64,000 bases of DNA, taken from Bacillus horti (GTDB lineage Bacteria > Bacillota > Bacilli > Caldalkalibacillales > JCM-10596). The stretch is taken from contig NZ_JAUSTY010000009.1 of the NCBI RefSeq assembly GCF_030813115.1, positions 1-64,000 on the forward strand. The letters run 5' to 3'. Of the stretch, positions 50,625-59,605 are shown in pieces. The notes under the pieces were generated by a model. The model saw nothing but the letters and a program-made list of their open reading frames with translations, was not told where the DNA came from and made no database searches. The translations under genes were made by a program, and so were the position numbers. Every line of letters starts with the position of its first letter. The first letter of the stretch is position 1.

Positions 50625-53450
50625 ATGAAAACCAGAAAAAGAATAGAAGTGCCAAGAAGACTATTAGCTGGTTTGCTAGCTTTTATCATAGCATTCGGCT
50701 GGCTACCAGCAGCAATAGAGGGGAACGGTTCTGGACCAATAGGTCCATCTATTGAGATTACAAACTTTAGCGAATGGCCAAGTGGGTTTGCTAATTCTTC
50801 TGCTTACTTTGGAGAAGCGGTATTCGACGACGGGGAGCATATCTGGATGATTCCTCAGGAAACGAATATGGTGGTTAAACTGAACATAGTGACAGGAGAG
50901 ATGACTGGATATAACAATTGGCCAGATGGTTTTGCAAAGTCAAACGGTGCATTTAGTGGTGGAGTATTTGACGGTGAATCCATCTGGATGATTCCAGCAT
51001 TAGCTGATCGAGTTATTAAAGTCGATAGTGATGGAGAAATGACAGGGTACAACAGTTGGCCAGATGGATTTGTTGGTGGCACTGGTCCGTTTAACAAGGG
51101 TGTATATGATGGGGAACATATATGGCTGATTCCGTCTAATGCAAATATGGTGGTAAAGGTTAACCCAACAACGGGAGAAATGATTGGATATAATAACTGG
51201 CCAGCTGGATTTGTAAAAGGAAACTATGCCTTTAATGGAGCCGTATACGATGGCGAGAATATCTGGTTAATTCCTTCTCAAGCTGACCGAGTGATTAAAT
51301 TGGATCCCGAAACCGGTGAGATGACAGGCTATAACGATTGGCCAACTGGTTTTACTAGAGGTGGATATGCCTTTGCAGATGGTATATTTGACGGTGAATT
51401 CATATGGATGCTTCCTAATGGGGCAAATATGATTATTAAGCTAGACCCAGTTACAGGAGAGATGACAGGCTATAATGATTGGCCGAGCGGACATAATTAT
51501 TCTAGTGTTCCCAACTTATCCCTTGGTGCATACGACGGACAATATATATGGACTAAATATGGTAGTAATCAATTTTATAGAATAGATACGGATACTGGAG
51601 AGGTAGAAGGATTCAATAAGCCAAATGAGTATGCTGGTAGCTATTCGGCAGTCTATGATGGTTTGAATGTATGGATGATCCCTTTTGGTACAGTGAGTGG
51701 TACTACTGCCGAGGTATTTCGACTGTCCAGTATTCCAAATATGCATCCAGCACATGTAGTAGATGGAGAGGTTAATTTATCTTGGACCCCTGTCAATGGA
51801 GCTACAGGGTACTCTATTTTTCAAAGTCTGGTTCCTTCAACAGAAGGATCTGAAATGGTAACAGTCACTGATTCTGTCTATACGGTTACAGATCTACCAC
51901 TTAATATTACGCACTACTATACGGTGAAGGCTAAGTTTCCTACTAGAGAAAGTAGGTCATCTAATGAAGTGAGTGTAACTCTTCAGCCTTATAATACGAA
52001 TTTAAGTGCTTTGACGTTGTCAGCAGGGGAGCTTAGCCCGGCATTTTCGGCAGGAACTACGGAGTATACAGCAAGTGTTAATCATTCAACTAGTAATATT
52101 ATGATAACTCCAACTACAGTCGATGCAGATGCAGGGCTAACGATTAATGGAGAAGAAGCGGAGAGCGGAACTCCTTTTGGTCCTGTCCCATTGCAGGTTG
52201 GGAACAATACCATTGAGGTTGAAGTAACTGCACCAAGTGGAAAGACTAGAATATACACGATTACAGTGGTTAGGCAATCAGCACCTACGGGAAATGGGAG
52301 TATACATGATGGAGAAAATGTAGTCACTGAACCGGCTTTACAAGGTCTATTTATTCATCTAAATGGCAAACAAGTAAATTTGCGAACGTTTGACCTTACT
52401 CAATCGTCTATAACTCTCGAGGCTGAACCTATAAATAGTCGTGTTTTTGCTACAGTCCCTGCTAGTGTTTTAAAAACGCTACAGGAAAAGAATGACGAGC
52501 TTTCTATTGAGATAAAAGCTCCTTTTGGAAGCTACCATCTACCTGTGGACCTGACTGCTACCATCCTGGAATTAGAGGATATTCTAAAAAATGAAAAGCT
52601 AAGCCTAAAAGATATTAGCTTTAAGATCACCTTAACGGATAGGTCAAATGACGCAAAAATTCAGAGAGAACTAAAAGAAACTTGGCCTAATACTCATGTG
52701 TTAGGAAGCATTGTAGATTACGAGATTAATATCTTAAATCATAATATAAATCATATACTAGCAAAGGTGGATAAAATTGAAGAGCCTTTAATTAGACAAA
52801 TACCTCTTTCGATGGAAGAAGGAATTTCTGAAGCTTTCTGGGGCGCATTTAACTATGATGAAGCTACAAAGGCGTTTGAATATTCTTCAGCACACAAGGT
52901 GAAAGATGGGAATGAATGGTTTGTGGAAATTAGATCCTCTAAAAATGGAATAAACCTTATTACTCAAAACAATGTGCAATTTGCTGATATGACAGGGCAT
53001 TGGGGAGAGAATACCGTTCACTTAGCAGCAGCTAAAGGCTTAGTTCGTGGAATGAGTGTCGATCAATTTGCTCCAAGCCAAGAGGTTCGTAAAAATGATT
53101 TTAAGTTAATGCTAGATAGGGCTCTCGGCAAAGAATACGAAACCTATAGTGAGGATTCAAATGGCCTCCTGACTAGAGAAGAAATGGCGGGGTTCCTTTT
53201 AGAAGAGACAGAGTGGGGGAATTTTCTAGATAATGAAGGAGAGAATGTCTCTAGCTTGCAAAATTATGAGGATAAGAGCCAAGTCGATCCTGCTTATTAT
53301 GATGCTGTCGAAGCTATGATTAGAAGTAATATCATGATCGGAATGAGTACAAGTAAATTTGATCCTCAGGGTGAAGTGACCCGTGTGCAGGCTGTAACAG
53401 CACTTCTTAGAACTCTTAGCGTTTTAGGCTTAATTGATAAAATAGAGTAA
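50625..53450 (+). CDS. Secreted seven-bladed beta-propeller protein with cadherin-like and SLH domains
   Basis: 941 residues. Signal peptide 1-32. Seven near-identical blades (about 44-365), each about 46-48 residues with a YNNWPDGF start and GExIWMIP core, make a complete seven-bladed propeller. A fibronectin III-like segment (about 370-455), cadherin-like beta-sandwich (462-549, with FSAGTTEYTASV) and a link region follow. A C-terminal SLH region (about 785-941, ADMTGHWGENTVHLAA) anchors it to the wall. Propellers in such proteins often bind carbohydrate or protein. Tandem blades suggest recent amplification. The ATG at 50625 has AGAAGGGA. Confidence 0.9.
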   Translation: MKTRKRIEVPRRLLAGLLAFIIAFGWLPAAIEGNGSGPIGPSIEITNFSEWPSGFANSSAYFGEAVFDDGEHIWMIPQETNMVVKLNIVTGEMTGYNNWPDGFAKSNGAFSGGVFDGESIWMIPALADRVIKVDSDGEMTGYNSWPDGFVGGTGPFNKGVYDGEHIWLIPSNANMVVKVNPTTGEMIGYNNWPAGFVKGNYAFNGAVYDGENIWLIPSQADRVIKLDPETGEMTGYNDWPTGFTRGGYAFADGIFDGEFIWMLPNGANMIIKLDPVTGEMTGYNDWPSGHNYSSVPNLSLGAYDGQYIWTKYGSNQFYRIDTDTGEVEGFNKPNEYAGSYSAVYDGLNVWMIPFGTVSGTTAEVFRLSSIPNMHPAHVVDGEVNLSWTPVNGATGYSIFQSLVPSTEGSEMVTVTDSVYTVTDLPLNITHYYTVKAKFPTRESRSSNEVSVTLQPYNTNLSALTLSAGELSPAFSAGTTEYTASVNHSTSNIMITPTTVDADAGLTINGEEAESGTPFGPVPLQVGNNTIEVEVTAPSGKTRIYTITVVRQSAPTGNGSIHDGENVVTEPALQGLFIHLNGKQVNLRTFDLTQSSITLEAEPINSRVFATVPASVLKTLQEKNDELSIEIKAPFGSYHLPVDLTATILELEDILKNEKLSLKDISFKITLTDRSNDAKIQRELKETWPNTHVLGSIVDYEINILNHNINHILAKVDKIEEPLIRQIPLSMEEGISEAFWGAFNYDEATKAFEYSSAHKVKDGNEWFVEIRSSKNGINLITQNNVQFADMTGHWGENTVHLAAAKGLVRGMSVDQFAPSQEVRKNDFKLMLDRALGKEYETYSEDSNGLLTREEMAGFLLEETEWGNFLDNEGENVSSLQNYEDKSQVDPAYYDAVEAMIRSNIMIGMSTSKFDPQGEVTRVQAVTALLRTLSVLGLIDKIE

Positions 53451-53474
53451 CTTAATAATACTGAAGAATATGAA

Positions 53475-53517
53475 GAAGATGTCTCATAACCGAATTAAGG
53501 TATGAGGCATCTTTTAA
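53475..53517 (+). terminator. Terminator of the propeller gene
   Basis: Stem AAGATG-CTCATA-ACC facing GGT-ATGAG-CATCTT followed by TTAATTC. Confidence 0.75.
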
Positions 53518-53767
53518 TTCAAACTTTTGAATGACTACATAGGTAATAGTTTGAGTGATTAGGATTTATCTAAATCAAAGTCACTCCTTAGATATGTGAT
53601 ATAGCCATGAACAAGAATGATGACTTCCTCGGCGTTCACTTTTTCCCATTTGATTTTATCATAGGCTACAATGTCATAATATCAATTGCTTTTATCGTTT
53701 ACGAATGAGGAGAAGGAATAGTAGTGCTAAGTAGCTTAGATCGGGGATTTTTTTTGCGGGGTATAAC
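53518..53767. other. Intergenic region with a possible gene remnant
   Basis: A minus-strand open stretch of 41 codons (53559-53681) reads like coding sequence (YYDIVAYDKIKWEKVNAEEV, then a Cys-free tail) but has no start or ribosome binding site. Likely a remnant or chance. Confidence 0.3.
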
Positions 53768-53797
53768 TTGACAAAAAGACTATAGCTACTATATACT
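53768..53797 (+). promoter_or_regulatory. Promoter of the marR gene
   Basis: TTGACA (53768-53773), 18-base spacer, TATACT (53792-53797). Confidence 0.8.
53781..53793. promoter_or_regulatory. MarR-type operator, site 1
   Basis: TATAGCTACTATA, a near palindrome between the -35 and -10 of the marR promoter. One base differs from the TATAGCTGCTATA of sites 2 and 3. Occlusion of the promoter by the MarR protein is expected. Confidence 0.72.
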
Positions 53798-53819
53798 CTT
53801 TTACTGAGGTGGTGGTGGC

Positions 53820-54290
53820 TTGAAGAGTGAGGAACAGCGTAAAAAGGAAATTAGTAACGCTTTTTTAGGGGCTGTATATGCCTATACGGAATACGAAAAA
53901 GAAACACATTTCTTAAAAACGAAAGACGGAAAACAAATTTATTATGCCGAGATTCATCTAATCTCTACAATAAAAGAAAATGAAGGTATTCATATTACAG
54001 GCCTAGCTGATAAGCTGGGTGTGACCATAGGAGCAGTTTCACAGCTACTAATAAAGCTGGAAAGAAAAGGACTTATACAAAAAGAAAAAGATCCTAAGAA
54101 CCAATCTAGATTCTTAATTAAATTGACAACTGAAGGTGAAAAAACACACGAAAATCATTTGAAATTTCATGAGGAATTCGATAGTCTGCTGTTTGCCTCA
54201 GTTCAAGGCGAGCCTAAGGAAAAAGTAGATTTTTTAGAGCGATTTTTGCTTGAGGTATGTGAGAAGCTAGAAAAGAAGATTAAGAAATAA
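53820..54290 (+). CDS. MarR-family regulator
   Basis: 156 residues from TTG. The winged helix (IHLISTIKENEGIHITGLADKLGVTIGAVSQLLIKLERKGL) is flanked by helices for dimerisation. GAGGTGGTGG precedes the start. It sits in front of the NikABCDE-type operon, and operator-like palindromes lie before both itself and that operon, so it probably represses both. The inducer is unknown. Confidence 0.88.
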   Translation: MKSEEQRKKEISNAFLGAVYAYTEYEKETHFLKTKDGKQIYYAEIHLISTIKENEGIHITGLADKLGVTIGAVSQLLIKLERKGLIQKEKDPKNQSRFLIKLTTEGEKTHENHLKFHEEFDSLLFASVQGEPKEKVDFLERFLLEVCEKLEKKIKK

Positions 54291-54307
54291 TTTTTTTAGG
54301 CAAACAC

Positions 54308-54320
54308 TATAGCTGCTATA
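54308..54320. promoter_or_regulatory. MarR-type operator, site 2
   Basis: TATAGCTGCTATA, a perfect 6-1-6 palindrome, overlapping a TATAAT (54317-54322) before the importer operon. Confidence 0.75.
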
Positions 54321-54325
54321 ATCCT

Positions 54326-54347
54326 ATTCCACCAGAGATGGTGGAAT
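54326..54347 (+). other. Leader hairpin of the importer operon
   Basis: ATTCCACC pairs with GGTGGAAT. It is about 90 bases before the first gene; a role in message stability or control is possible. Confidence 0.5.
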
Positions 54348-54363
54348 ATAAAAAGGATATTAT

Positions 54364-54378
54364 TGAGAATGATTCTCT
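54364..54378. promoter_or_regulatory. Fur-family operator-like palindrome
   Basis: TGAGAATGATTCTCT, symmetrical around G54371, differs from the Fur consensus TGATAATnATTATCA at a few outer positions. It lies in the leader before the importer operon. Confidence 0.55.
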
Positions 54379-54416
54379 TAATCAATTGGGGAGTGAAGTG
54401 ACTATGCTTGATTAGA

Positions 54417-55352
54417 ATGATCCGAAGCCGCTTAATCGGTCTAATACTAGTACTTTTTGGGGTAACCATCCTTTCGTTTTTACTATCCAACCTTTCGTCG
54501 ATTGATCAAGCCGAAGCTTATGCACGAAATACCTTCTTGCATCCAACGCCTGAACAAATAGAAGAAATTCGAGTGGAGATGGGTTTTCATTTACCCTTAC
54601 ATCAACAATACTTCAACTGGTTAAGCAATTCGTTACAGGGTGATCTGGGGACCTCTGTGCTTACAAGAAATCAAGTTACTGAGGATATTGCTCAAAAGCT
54701 GCCAGCAACAATGCTGCTTGTAGGGATGGCATTGCTGTGGATTATACTTCTATCCATTCCTATTGGTCTTATCTGTGCATTAAAAAAGGATAGCTTTTTT
54801 GATCACTTGGTTAGGGGAGGGACCATTTTAGGTGCCTCGCTTCCGAATTTCTGGCTGGCGTTTTTGTTGCTCTTTCTATTAGCTGTAAGTTTCCCAATCT
54901 TTAGAGTTGTTGACTACGGAAATATCAAGAGCCTCATTCTTCCGTCATTCGTTCTTGCTTTACCCGTAGCGTGTTTGTCTATTCGTCTCTTCCGAGCAAC
55001 GATTTTATCCAACCTTAACGAGGACTACATTGTTTACGCAAAGGCCAGGGGAATTAGAACAAGTAGAATTGTTTGGGGGCATGTATTAAAAAATTCCCTT
55101 CCACCTATAGTGACTCTGTTTTTTCAGTACATCGGAAATTTAATCGCTGGAAGCGCAATAGTAGAGAGTATTTTTTCACTAAAAGGAATCGGAATGCATT
55201 TGGTTGATGCCATTCTGGCTCGCGATCTGCCGACTATTAACGGTTGTGTATTAATCATCGCTTTGATCTTTGTTTGCAGTAGAAGCCTTGCAGAAGTGAT
55301 CAATATGCTACTGAATCCTAGTATGGTGGAGAGGGAAGAGATCCTTTTATGA
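54417..55352 (+). CDS. NikB/DppB-type ABC permease
   Basis: 311 residues, six membrane helices. The inner-membrane component motif is EDYIVYAKARGIRTSRIVWGHV (about 200-221), and an N-terminal LGVTILSFLLSNLSSIDQAEAYAR matches the DppB family. Start: ATG at 54417; a TTG at 54408 is in frame. A three-codon frame ATG CTT GAT TAG (54403-54414) behind GGGGAG precedes it. It forms the import pore with the next gene. Confidence 0.9.
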   Translation: MIRSRLIGLILVLFGVTILSFLLSNLSSIDQAEAYARNTFLHPTPEQIEEIRVEMGFHLPLHQQYFNWLSNSLQGDLGTSVLTRNQVTEDIAQKLPATMLLVGMALLWIILLSIPIGLICALKKDSFFDHLVRGGTILGASLPNFWLAFLLLFLLAVSFPIFRVVDYGNIKSLILPSFVLALPVACLSIRLFRATILSNLNEDYIVYAKARGIRTSRIVWGHVLKNSLPPIVTLFFQYIGNLIAGSAIVESIFSLKGIGMHLVDAILARDLPTINGCVLIIALIFVCSRSLAEVINMLLNPSMVEREEILL

Positions 55353-56173
55353 TAAAAGAAGTTCTTAACAACAAGCAGGCACTTATAGGTCTTATCTTAA
55401 TTGCTTTTGTATCATTGATTGCTGCTATTGCCCCAATCATTATGCCGAACGACCCAAACAAAATTGATGTACTGAACCGATTTATGTCTGCAAGCTCACA
55501 GTACCCATTGGGAACGGATCAGTTGGGACGCTGTGTGTTATCAAGGCTGCTAATTGGTGCAAGCTATTCCTTAGGTATCGCCGTACCCACTCTAACTGTA
55601 CTTGGGCTCCTTGGCTTAAGCCTTGGAACAACAGCAGCTTATCTAGGTGGACGAATTGAATGCGGCTTCCTTCTTGTGTGCGATATTTTCATGGCCTTTC
55701 CTCCTTTAGTCATTGTATTGTCTCTTATTGGCACACTGGGACAGGGCATAGTTAGTATTCTAACAGCTATTATTTTCTCCATGTGGGCTTGGTTCGCCAA
55801 AATAGTGTGGAGCTATGCATGCCTGGAAAAAGGAAAGGATTATATCATCGCCTCCAAAATGGCTGGATGCAGTGATACCAGAATTGTTTTTTCTCATATT
55901 ATTCCCAATGTCCTGCCTCATTTTATTGTCTATTTAAGCAATGGAATAGCTTCACTTATTATTATGGTTTCTAGCTTTTCCTTTCTTGGGCTGGGGTTTG
56001 GAGCAGGGACACCAGAATGGGGGGCTATGCTTAGCGAAGCAAGGTCAAGCTTTTATTCTCATCCAACATTAGTGATTTATCCAGGTCTGTGTATTCTAGT
56101 GACGGCAGCAGGGTTTACCCTTTTCGGAGAAGCTCTTAGGGACGTACTTTCTCCTAAGGAGGCGAGCGTATGA
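55349..56173 (+). CDS. NikC/DppC-type ABC permease
   Basis: 274 residues, five to six membrane helices. Begins NKQALIGLILIAFVSLIAA, contains LGTDQLGRCVLSRLLIGASYS and the coupling motif KDYIIASKMAGCSDTRIVFSHI. The start overlaps the upstream stop by four bases (ATGA), and the stop overlaps the next start in the same way. Confidence 0.92.
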   Translation: MIKEVLNNKQALIGLILIAFVSLIAAIAPIIMPNDPNKIDVLNRFMSASSQYPLGTDQLGRCVLSRLLIGASYSLGIAVPTLTVLGLLGLSLGTTAAYLGGRIECGFLLVCDIFMAFPPLVIVLSLIGTLGQGIVSILTAIIFSMWAWFAKIVWSYACLEKGKDYIIASKMAGCSDTRIVFSHIIPNVLPHFIVYLSNGIASLIIMVSSFSFLGLGFGAGTPEWGAMLSEARSSFYSHPTLVIYPGLCILVTAAGFTLFGEALRDVLSPKEASV

Positions 56174-56961
56174 GTGAACTATTAAAAGTTAGTGACCTAA
56201 GTGTTAGGCTAAAGCACTCCTCTAGGGCTATTGTCCAGCCTATAAGCTTTGCTCTTAGAACGGGAAGAGTGCTAGCCATAGTTGGTGAAAGTGGAAGTGG
56301 GAAAACCCTGACCTGTAAAGCGTTGATGCAGCTACTCGACACAAAAAAATTTGTGCTATCGGGAAGCATCCAGTTTAAAGGAAAAGAACTTCTTTCAATG
56401 GCTGAAAAAGATATCCATATATGGCGGGGAAAAAAGATAGCCATGGTTGTTCAGAATCCTATGACAGCGTTTAATCCAACCATCAGGATAGGCTCACAAA
56501 TCGTAGAAACGATTAGAGCACATCAAAAGCTGGGAAAGAAGGAGGCCTATGCAGCAGGTATTCGTGCTCTTGAAAGAATGAATCTTCCCCGTTGTGAACA
56601 GCTGATGAATAGCTATCCAGATAGCTTAAGCGGAGGGATGCTGCAAAGGATAATAATTGCTTTATCTCTTATTCATGATCCTGATATCTTGATTGCTGAC
56701 GAAGCTACTACGGCATTAGATGTCAAAAATCAGAATTTAGTCCTAGAAGAGTTTGAAAAAATAAAAAGCAGCGGTATAGGAATCCTCCTTGTGACTCATG
56801 ATTTTGGAGTGGTGGCAAAGCTTGCAGACGATATGATCGTTATGCGTCAGGGGGAGATCATTGAGAGAGGTACAGTATTCGATATCTTTTCTTCACCGAA
56901 AGAAAAGTATACAAAGAAGCTACTAGAAGCCAGTAATCTTACACGGGGGGAAGCAAAGTGA
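56170..56961 (+). CDS. NikD/OppD-type ABC ATPase
   Basis: 263 residues. Walker A GESGSGKT, Q loop VVQNPMTAFNPT, signature SGGMLQRIIIALSL, Walker B ILIADEATTALD, switch His in LVTHDFGV. It overlaps the preceding and following genes by four bases. Short C-terminus as in the NikD-type members. Confidence 0.92.
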   Translation: MSELLKVSDLSVRLKHSSRAIVQPISFALRTGRVLAIVGESGSGKTLTCKALMQLLDTKKFVLSGSIQFKGKELLSMAEKDIHIWRGKKIAMVVQNPMTAFNPTIRIGSQIVETIRAHQKLGKKEAYAAGIRALERMNLPRCEQLMNSYPDSLSGGMLQRIIIALSLIHDPDILIADEATTALDVKNQNLVLEEFEKIKSSGIGILLVTHDFGVVAKLADDMIVMRQGEIIERGTVFDIFSSPKEKYTKKLLEASNLTRGEAK

Positions 56962-57743
56962 TTGAGCTTCGAAATCTATCAAAGCGTTACATGGTTAAAG
57001 ATAAACGTGGAAATAAAACGATAGTTGATGCTGTCAAACAGGTTTCTCTGTCTCTAGATCATTACCGCGGCTATTCCCTTGTAGGTGAAAGCGGCAGCGG
57101 GAAAACAACCCTTGCCCGATTGCTGATGTGTATCGAGCAACCGACTAGCGGGGAGATTTGGATGGATCATCGAAATGTGGCCACTATGAGCCAAAAAGAG
57201 CTGCGTTTAAAAAGAATAGATTTCCAGATGGTTCTGCAAAACGCTCAAAGTGCGTTAGATCCTAGGTGGACGGTCTATGATTCCATTGCGGAGCCTATCA
57301 GATGCTTAAGACCTATGGATAGAGCAACTGAGAAAAGGAGAGTTTTGGAATTAGCTGACAAGGTGCAGCTGTCTACAGCGCTGCTCACACGCTTACCGCA
57401 TGAATTGAGTGGTGGGCAGCAGAAGAGAGTTTGTATAGCTAGAGCCATGAGTGTCTGCCCTAAATTCATCGTTTTTGATGAATCTGTAAGCGGACTGGAT
57501 GTGACCGTCAGAAAGCAGATCCTTGACTTGATCCTAGAGTTGAAAAAGGACAGCTTAAGTGCCTTTCTATTCATTACTCATGATCTAGATGTGGCCCTCT
57601 ACATGAGTGATCACATTTTAGTGATGAAGGATGGTTCGATTGTTGAGCAGGTTGAAAAGGCTACTTCATATGCCGATTTTGGTCATGAGTACTCTAGGCA
57701 GCTTATTGAATCACTTCCGCCGAAAGTACCCCAACATCGCTAA
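56958..57743 (+). CDS. NikE/OppF-type ABC ATPase
   Basis: 261 residues from GTG. Walker A GESGSGKTT, Q loop MVLQNAQSALDPRW, signature LSGGQQKRVCIARAMSV, Walker B FIVFDESVSGLDV, switch His FITHDLDV. Walker B has Glu-Ser where most have Glu-Pro, as NikE proteins do. It pairs with the preceding ATPase. Confidence 0.92.
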   Translation: MIELRNLSKRYMVKDKRGNKTIVDAVKQVSLSLDHYRGYSLVGESGSGKTTLARLLMCIEQPTSGEIWMDHRNVATMSQKELRLKRIDFQMVLQNAQSALDPRWTVYDSIAEPIRCLRPMDRATEKRRVLELADKVQLSTALLTRLPHELSGGQQKRVCIARAMSVCPKFIVFDESVSGLDVTVRKQILDLILELKKDSLSAFLFITHDLDVALYMSDHILVMKDGSIVEQVEKATSYADFGHEYSRQLIESLPPKVPQHR

Positions 57744-57790
57744 TTCGCTAGTCTTGATATAAATAAACAAAGAAAGTGAGCTAGGTGACG

Positions 57791-59413
57791 ATGAACAAAA
57801 AACATGTTTTGCTATTATCCACAATCATGCTGATCATTTTTTCCGCCATCGTAGGATGCTCTTTTTCCTCCGCTGGTGATGATAGGGCAAGCGAAGTAAC
57901 ATTCGTGGAGAGCTGGGACTTTGCCAGTGGTTTTCATCCGATTAATACACTTGCCGTCAGTACTAATCACGGCCCTGCAGCGTACATGCCAAACTTTTAT
58001 GAAACGCTAGTCAATTATAAGGATGGTGAGTTTGTCCCCGGACTTGCCGAGAGCTGGGATATCTCTGCTGATGGTCAGGTATATACCTTTTACTTAAAAG
58101 AGAATGTGAAGTTCTCCGATGGAACACGCTTTGATGCCGAGGCGGTTAAGAAAAACCTGGAAGTGATTCCGATCATGCTTGGTGATTACAATGGTACGAT
58201 GGGAAGGGTAACTACGCTTTTGGATCAGATTGTAGTTATGGATCCTTATACGGTTGAGGTGCATCTAACCTCTCCCTATTATGGAGCACTTAAGGATTTC
58301 ACTATGCCCAACCCGATGGCCATGGTATCTCCAAATGGACTTGAAAGTGATGGAGCGATGTCAGAGGAATGGAAGACGACGACCTTCGGAACAGGCCCTT
58401 ATATGTATGAAGGGGAAACAGACGGTACGACGTATACCTTCATTAAAAATCCGTATTATTGGGGGGAAGATCCCCAGGTGGAAAAATTCCATATCAAGGT
58501 CATTCCCGACAATGACACAAAGCTATTGGCTCTGCGCAATGGAGAGATAGATATGATTGTGGGAGCCAAGCATGTATCTCATGATGGATTTAATGAAATG
58601 AAAGCAGTAGCAGGGTTTGAAGCGATTATATCCGAGGCTGTTTCCAGTACTCGTACCCTAGGATTTAATGTAACTAAGGCTCCTTTTGACGAGCTGGACG
58701 TTCGTCTGGCTGCAAGCTACGCGATAGATAAACTAGGGATTAGTAGCAGTATTTTTTCAGGGGTTGAGCCGAAAGCTGACAGTATTTTTGATCCTTCTAT
58801 GCCATATACCGATGTAAACCTCACTCCTTATGAATATGATAAGGAAAAAGCTAAGGAACTTCTTGAAAATGCTGGCTGGGTTGATTCGGATGGGGACGGC
58901 GTCAGGGAAAAGAATGGCGTCCGCTTAGAGGGAGAAATTCTTTATATGACAGGTCAGGCTATGATTGATGATCTTATCCTAGCTTTAGCTACACAGCTTA
59001 ATGAGATTGGTATGGCCATCAAGCCGAATGGAATGGAGAGAATGGCTTATTATTCTAAAATACAGCAGAATGAATTTACCATCGCCTTTAATGAGACCTA
59101 TGGCATCATTTACGATCCCTACACATACATCAGCAATATGAACCCAGATCACATGATGGATAACTTTGCAGCACTTGGGCTTTCATTCGTGGAGAACAGC
59201 AATGAAATCATTAACGCCTTAAATGTGTCCGTCGATGAGGAAGAAATTCAAGAAACGTATAGCTTTATCCTGACCGAGATCCATGAAAAGGCAATCTTTC
59301 TTCCCATATCTTATATGAAAGAGCTAGCTGTATACAACAGTGCAAAAATTGAAGAGTATACCTTCTATAGTTACCCTTCTTTTATAGATGTAACAGCTAT
59401 TACATTAAAATAA
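57791..59413 (+). CDS. NikA/DppA-type substrate-binding lipoprotein
   Basis: 540 residues. The lipoprotein signal ends IVGCSFSS with Cys at about 23. Family SBP_bac_5: FETLVNYKDGEFVPGLAESW, YTFYLKENVKFSDGTRFDAEAV, FGTGPYMYEGETDGTTYTF, KVIPDNDTKLLALRNGEIDM. Ni2+ complex, metallophore, peptide or heme could be the ligand. The gene is 47 bases behind the ATPases, at the opposite end of the operon from the usual first place. A GTG at 57785 is an alternative start. Confidence 0.9.
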   Translation: MNKKHVLLLSTIMLIIFSAIVGCSFSSAGDDRASEVTFVESWDFASGFHPINTLAVSTNHGPAAYMPNFYETLVNYKDGEFVPGLAESWDISADGQVYTFYLKENVKFSDGTRFDAEAVKKNLEVIPIMLGDYNGTMGRVTTLLDQIVVMDPYTVEVHLTSPYYGALKDFTMPNPMAMVSPNGLESDGAMSEEWKTTTFGTGPYMYEGETDGTTYTFIKNPYYWGEDPQVEKFHIKVIPDNDTKLLALRNGEIDMIVGAKHVSHDGFNEMKAVAGFEAIISEAVSSTRTLGFNVTKAPFDELDVRLAASYAIDKLGISSSIFSGVEPKADSIFDPSMPYTDVNLTPYEYDKEKAKELLENAGWVDSDGDGVREKNGVRLEGEILYMTGQAMIDDLILALATQLNEIGMAIKPNGMERMAYYSKIQQNEFTIAFNETYGIIYDPYTYISNMNPDHMMDNFAALGLSFVENSNEIINALNVSVDEEEIQETYSFILTEIHEKAIFLPISYMKELAVYNSAKIEEYTFYSYPSFIDVTAITLK

Positions 59414-59577
59414 TAAGTTGTTAGCAAAGAATAGATGATATTCAGAAAGAAACGGAATAGAAGCTATTTATAGAAAGAGAAGATATAGAAGCTATTATTA
59501 AGAGAAGAAATATCAGCATATTTAGAAGAGAAGAAATAAAAAATGTACAAAAAAAGGTAAAATTATATTTTTTTAAT
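59414..59577. other. Purine-rich spacer with imperfect repeats
   Basis: Contains ATAGAAGCTATT twice (near 59457 and 59487) within GA-rich sequence; no gene or terminator is visible. Confidence 0.4.
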
Positions 59578-59604
59578 AAAAGTATATAGCTGCTATATAC
59601 TTTT
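59578..59604. promoter_or_regulatory. MarR-type operator, site 3
   Basis: A perfect 27-bp palindrome, AAAAGTATATAGC around T59591 and its complement, containing TATAGCTGCTATA. It abuts the ABC exporter fragment that follows. Confidence 0.78.
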
Positions 59605-59605
59605 G

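Noticed and set aside
53820-59413. Naming the importer nikABCDE or a peptide transporter
   Set aside because: Only the general PepT/Nik class is supported; no residues seen fix nickel, peptide, heme or metallophore as ligand, and no staphylopine-type synthesis genes are nearby.
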